Source of the DNA: DATFDN01 sp963818885
GTDB lineage: Bacteria; Pseudomonadota; Alphaproteobacteria; Acetobacterales; Acetobacteraceae
DNA: 64,000 bases
Assembly (NCBI GenBank): GCA_963818885.1
Contig: CAWFTP010000002.1
Span: 62,001 to 126,000, forward strand
Direction of reading: 5' to 3'
Each line of letters starts with the position of its first letter. Within the stretch, counting starts at the first letter, position 1. This document shows, in pieces, positions 62,487 to 64,000 of this stretch. Under the pieces are notes generated by a model. That model did no database searches and had not been told where the DNA came from. It saw only the letters and a program-made list of their open reading frames with translations. The translations under genes and the position numbers were made by a program.

Positions 62487-64000
62487 CAGCCCCCCTTGCT
62501 GCGCGCGGTCTCGGTTGCCTGCGCCTTAGCGGAATCGACCCACCAGGTGTCGAAGTCGACGCCGTCGCGGATCGGGATGCCCGGCTGGCCGAACCGGTTC
62601 CAGTAAGCGACGTGGAACACTTGGTTGCCCCAGGCGGGGACCAGGTACCATCCCCACAGCAGCACGCGGTCGAGCGCGCGGCCCGCGACCGCGAGGCTCG
62701 CGCGATCCGGCGCGGTGAGTACTCTCTTTATCAGCGCATCGACCACCGGGCTGCAGACCCCCGCGACATTGTTGCTGCCGGGCTCTTTCGCCGCGGCACA
62801 GGAGAAATCGTCGGACAGCGCGGTGCCGGGGATTTCGTTCTGCGGGACGACGATCATCGTCATGTCGAAGTCGAAGTCGTCAACCAGGCGCTGGAACTGC
62901 GCCGGATCGACCGTCCGCACGTTGGCGTCGATCCCCAGGCGCTTGAGTGTCTGCACATAGGGAAGCGCCACCCGCTCGAACGTCGGGTCGACGAGCAGGA
63001 TGGTGAAGCGCATCTGCTGACCGGACGCGTCGGTGAGCTTCATGTCCTTGACGTGCCAGCCCGCCTTCTCGAGCAGCTTGAGCGAGGTCATCAGCTCCTT
63101 GCTGTTATGGCCCGATCCGTCGGTAACCGGCAGGGTAAAGGGCTCGATGAAAACCTCCGGCGGCAATTCGGGGCGGAATGGCTCGAGCAGCTTAAGCTCG
63201 TCGGGTCCGGGCAGGCCGCTCGAGGCGAGGTCGCTATTCTCGAAATAGCTCATCGTGCGGGTATAGGAATCGAAGAAGAGATTTTTGTTGGCCCACTGGA
63301 AGTCGTACGCCCAGGCGATCGCCTGGCGCACCAGGCGGTTCTGGAACACCGGACGGCGGGTGTTCATGGCCCAGCCCTGTATTCCGGTCGGCAGGTGGTG
63401 GCGGATATCGGCCTTGATCACCAGGCCCTGCTGCACTGCCGGAAAGTCGTAGGCGCGGGCCCAGTTCTTGGAGATGTTCTCCGCCCTGATATCGGCCTGT
63501 CCCGCCTTGAACGCCTCCAGCGCCACCGAGGCGTCGCGGTAATAGTCCACTCGGACAGTGCCGAAATTGTTGGTGCCGACCGCGGTCGGCAGGTCGCGCG
63601 CCCACCAGTTCGGGTCACGCTGGAAGATGACGCCGCGGCCGAGCTCGAAGGACGCGACCCTGTACGGACCGGAGCCGATCGGGGCAACGGTGAGCGGCTG
63701 GGAGAAGTCGCGGCTCTTGAAGAAGTGCTCGGGAAGAATTGGAAGCTCGCCGACCAACAGCGGCAGCGAGCGGTCGCGGCTGGGCTTGAAATGGAAAACG
63801 ACGCGCTGCGGCCCGTCGGCCTGCACCGAATCGACCCCCGCGAATTGCAGGCGGAAGGAGGGGCTGCCCTGGGTGGTGAGCGTCTTGAACGACCAAGCCA
63901 CATCCTCGGCGGTCAGCGGCACGCCGTCCGAGAAATGCGCCTCCGGGCGCAGGTTGAAGGCGATCCAGGAGCCGTCTTCCGGCGTCTCGATCGTGCTGCA
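62486..64000 (-). CDS. yejA: peptide ABC transporter substrate-binding protein (YejA type), partial
   Basis: The frame stays open to the right edge of the window (64000), so the N-terminus with signal peptide is missing; about 504 residues are visible. The product is a family 5 (DppA/OppA-like) binding protein: HFSDGVPLTAEDVAWSFKTL near the visible start, shown as DGVPLTAEDVAWSF, then IGSGPYRVASFELGRGV and RLVRQAIAWAYDFQWANKN (RQAIAWAYDFQW). It captures peptides in the periplasm for the adjacent permeases. First gene of the transporter operon. Confidence 0.9.
   Translation of the reverse strand, partial: CSTIETPEDGSWIAFNLRPEAHFSDGVPLTAEDVAWSFKTLTTQGSPSFRLQFAGVDSVQADGPQRVVFHFKPSRDRSLPLLVGELPILPEHFFKSRDFSQPLTVAPIGSGPYRVASFELGRGVIFQRDPNWWARDLPTAVGTNNFGTVRVDYYRDASVALEAFKAGQADIRAENISKNWARAYDFPAVQQGLVIKADIRHHLPTGIQGWAMNTRRPVFQNRLVRQAIAWAYDFQWANKNLFFDSYTRTMSYFENSDLASSGLPGPDELKLLEPFRPELPPEVFIEPFTLPVTDGSGHNSKELMTSLKLLEKAGWHVKDMKLTDASGQQMRFTILLVDPTFERVALPYVQTLKRLGIDANVRTVDPAQFQRLVDDFDFDMTMIVVPQNEIPGTALSDDFSCAAAKEPGSNNVAGVCSPVVDALIKRVLTAPDRASLAVAGRALDRVLLWGWYLVPAWGNQVFHVAYWNRFGQPGIPIRDGVDFDTWWVDSAKAQATETARSKGG

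Overview
The window is about 68% G+C over most of its length. It has short intergenic gaps, many 4-base ATGA/GTGA gene overlaps, a short-form HprK with RapZ and a regulatory PTS, a hopanoid-type HpnL-like protein, a SWIB protein and a perfect CtrA-type box. Together these point to an alphaproteobacterium, most likely Rhodospirillales/Acetobacteraceae-like. The family assignment is inference from gene content only.

Layout. 1-2700 is a visibly A+T-richer accessory segment with small orphan ORFs, an IS1595-type transposase and a broken MltR-like gene. It abuts the 3' end of a tRNA-Leu(UAA) gene. 2787-6393 carries a D-2-hydroxyacid dehydrogenase, an F420-dependent-oxidoreductase-like gene flanked by a duplicated ~60-bp sequence, and a class A penicillin-binding protein. 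6398-11430 is a branched-chain amino acid-type ABC importer operon (binding protein, LivH, a small secreted protein, and LivM-LivG-LivF fused in one polypeptide). 11591-15714 holds dapF, an MtaB-type methylthiotransferase, ftsY and a VapBC pair. 15721-21857 is a CoA-ester/acid catabolic cluster (acyl-CoA dehydrogenase divergent from dioxygenase, serine hydrolase, enoyl-CoA hydratase, MmgE/PrpD and SDR genes). 21860-28931 is on the minus strand: DMT exporter, phosphoesterase, CocE hydrolase, macrodomain protein, outer-membrane barrel, and glnK-amtB behind a possible sigma-54 promoter. 29123-33386 holds an HpnL-like membrane protein, a flavoprotein, gpmI and an EnvC-like factor. 33486-33615 is an unusual helically phased array of GTACGC repeats. 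33660-35805 encodes SWIB, an enoyl-CoA hydratase and a PLP lyase. 35898-39927 is hprK-rapZ-EIIA-HPr-EI, a complete regulatory phosphorelay without sugar permease subunits. 40092-43547 is a 1151-residue RTX-tailed secreted protein. 43554-49994 is a minus-strand metabolic run (NAD synthetase, esterase, alanine dehydrogenase, CMD protein, glutathione transferase, thiolase). 50132-55937 holds a glycosyltransferase, a CobW/WD40 pair, a second Gly/Asn-repeat secreted protein and an FAD oxidoreductase. 55943-58743 has a YXWGXW protein, ilvD and a CtrA-box-preceded secreted protein. 58760-64000 is a yejABEF-type peptide ABC importer, cut by the window edge in its binding protein.

A notable global feature is that nine otherwise well-conserved genes are each broken by exactly one frameshift, and all nine are repaired by removing a single base. 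That one-sided pattern suggests insertion-type sequence errors rather than gene decay, and readers should treat those 'pseudogenes' as probably intact genes until reads are checked.
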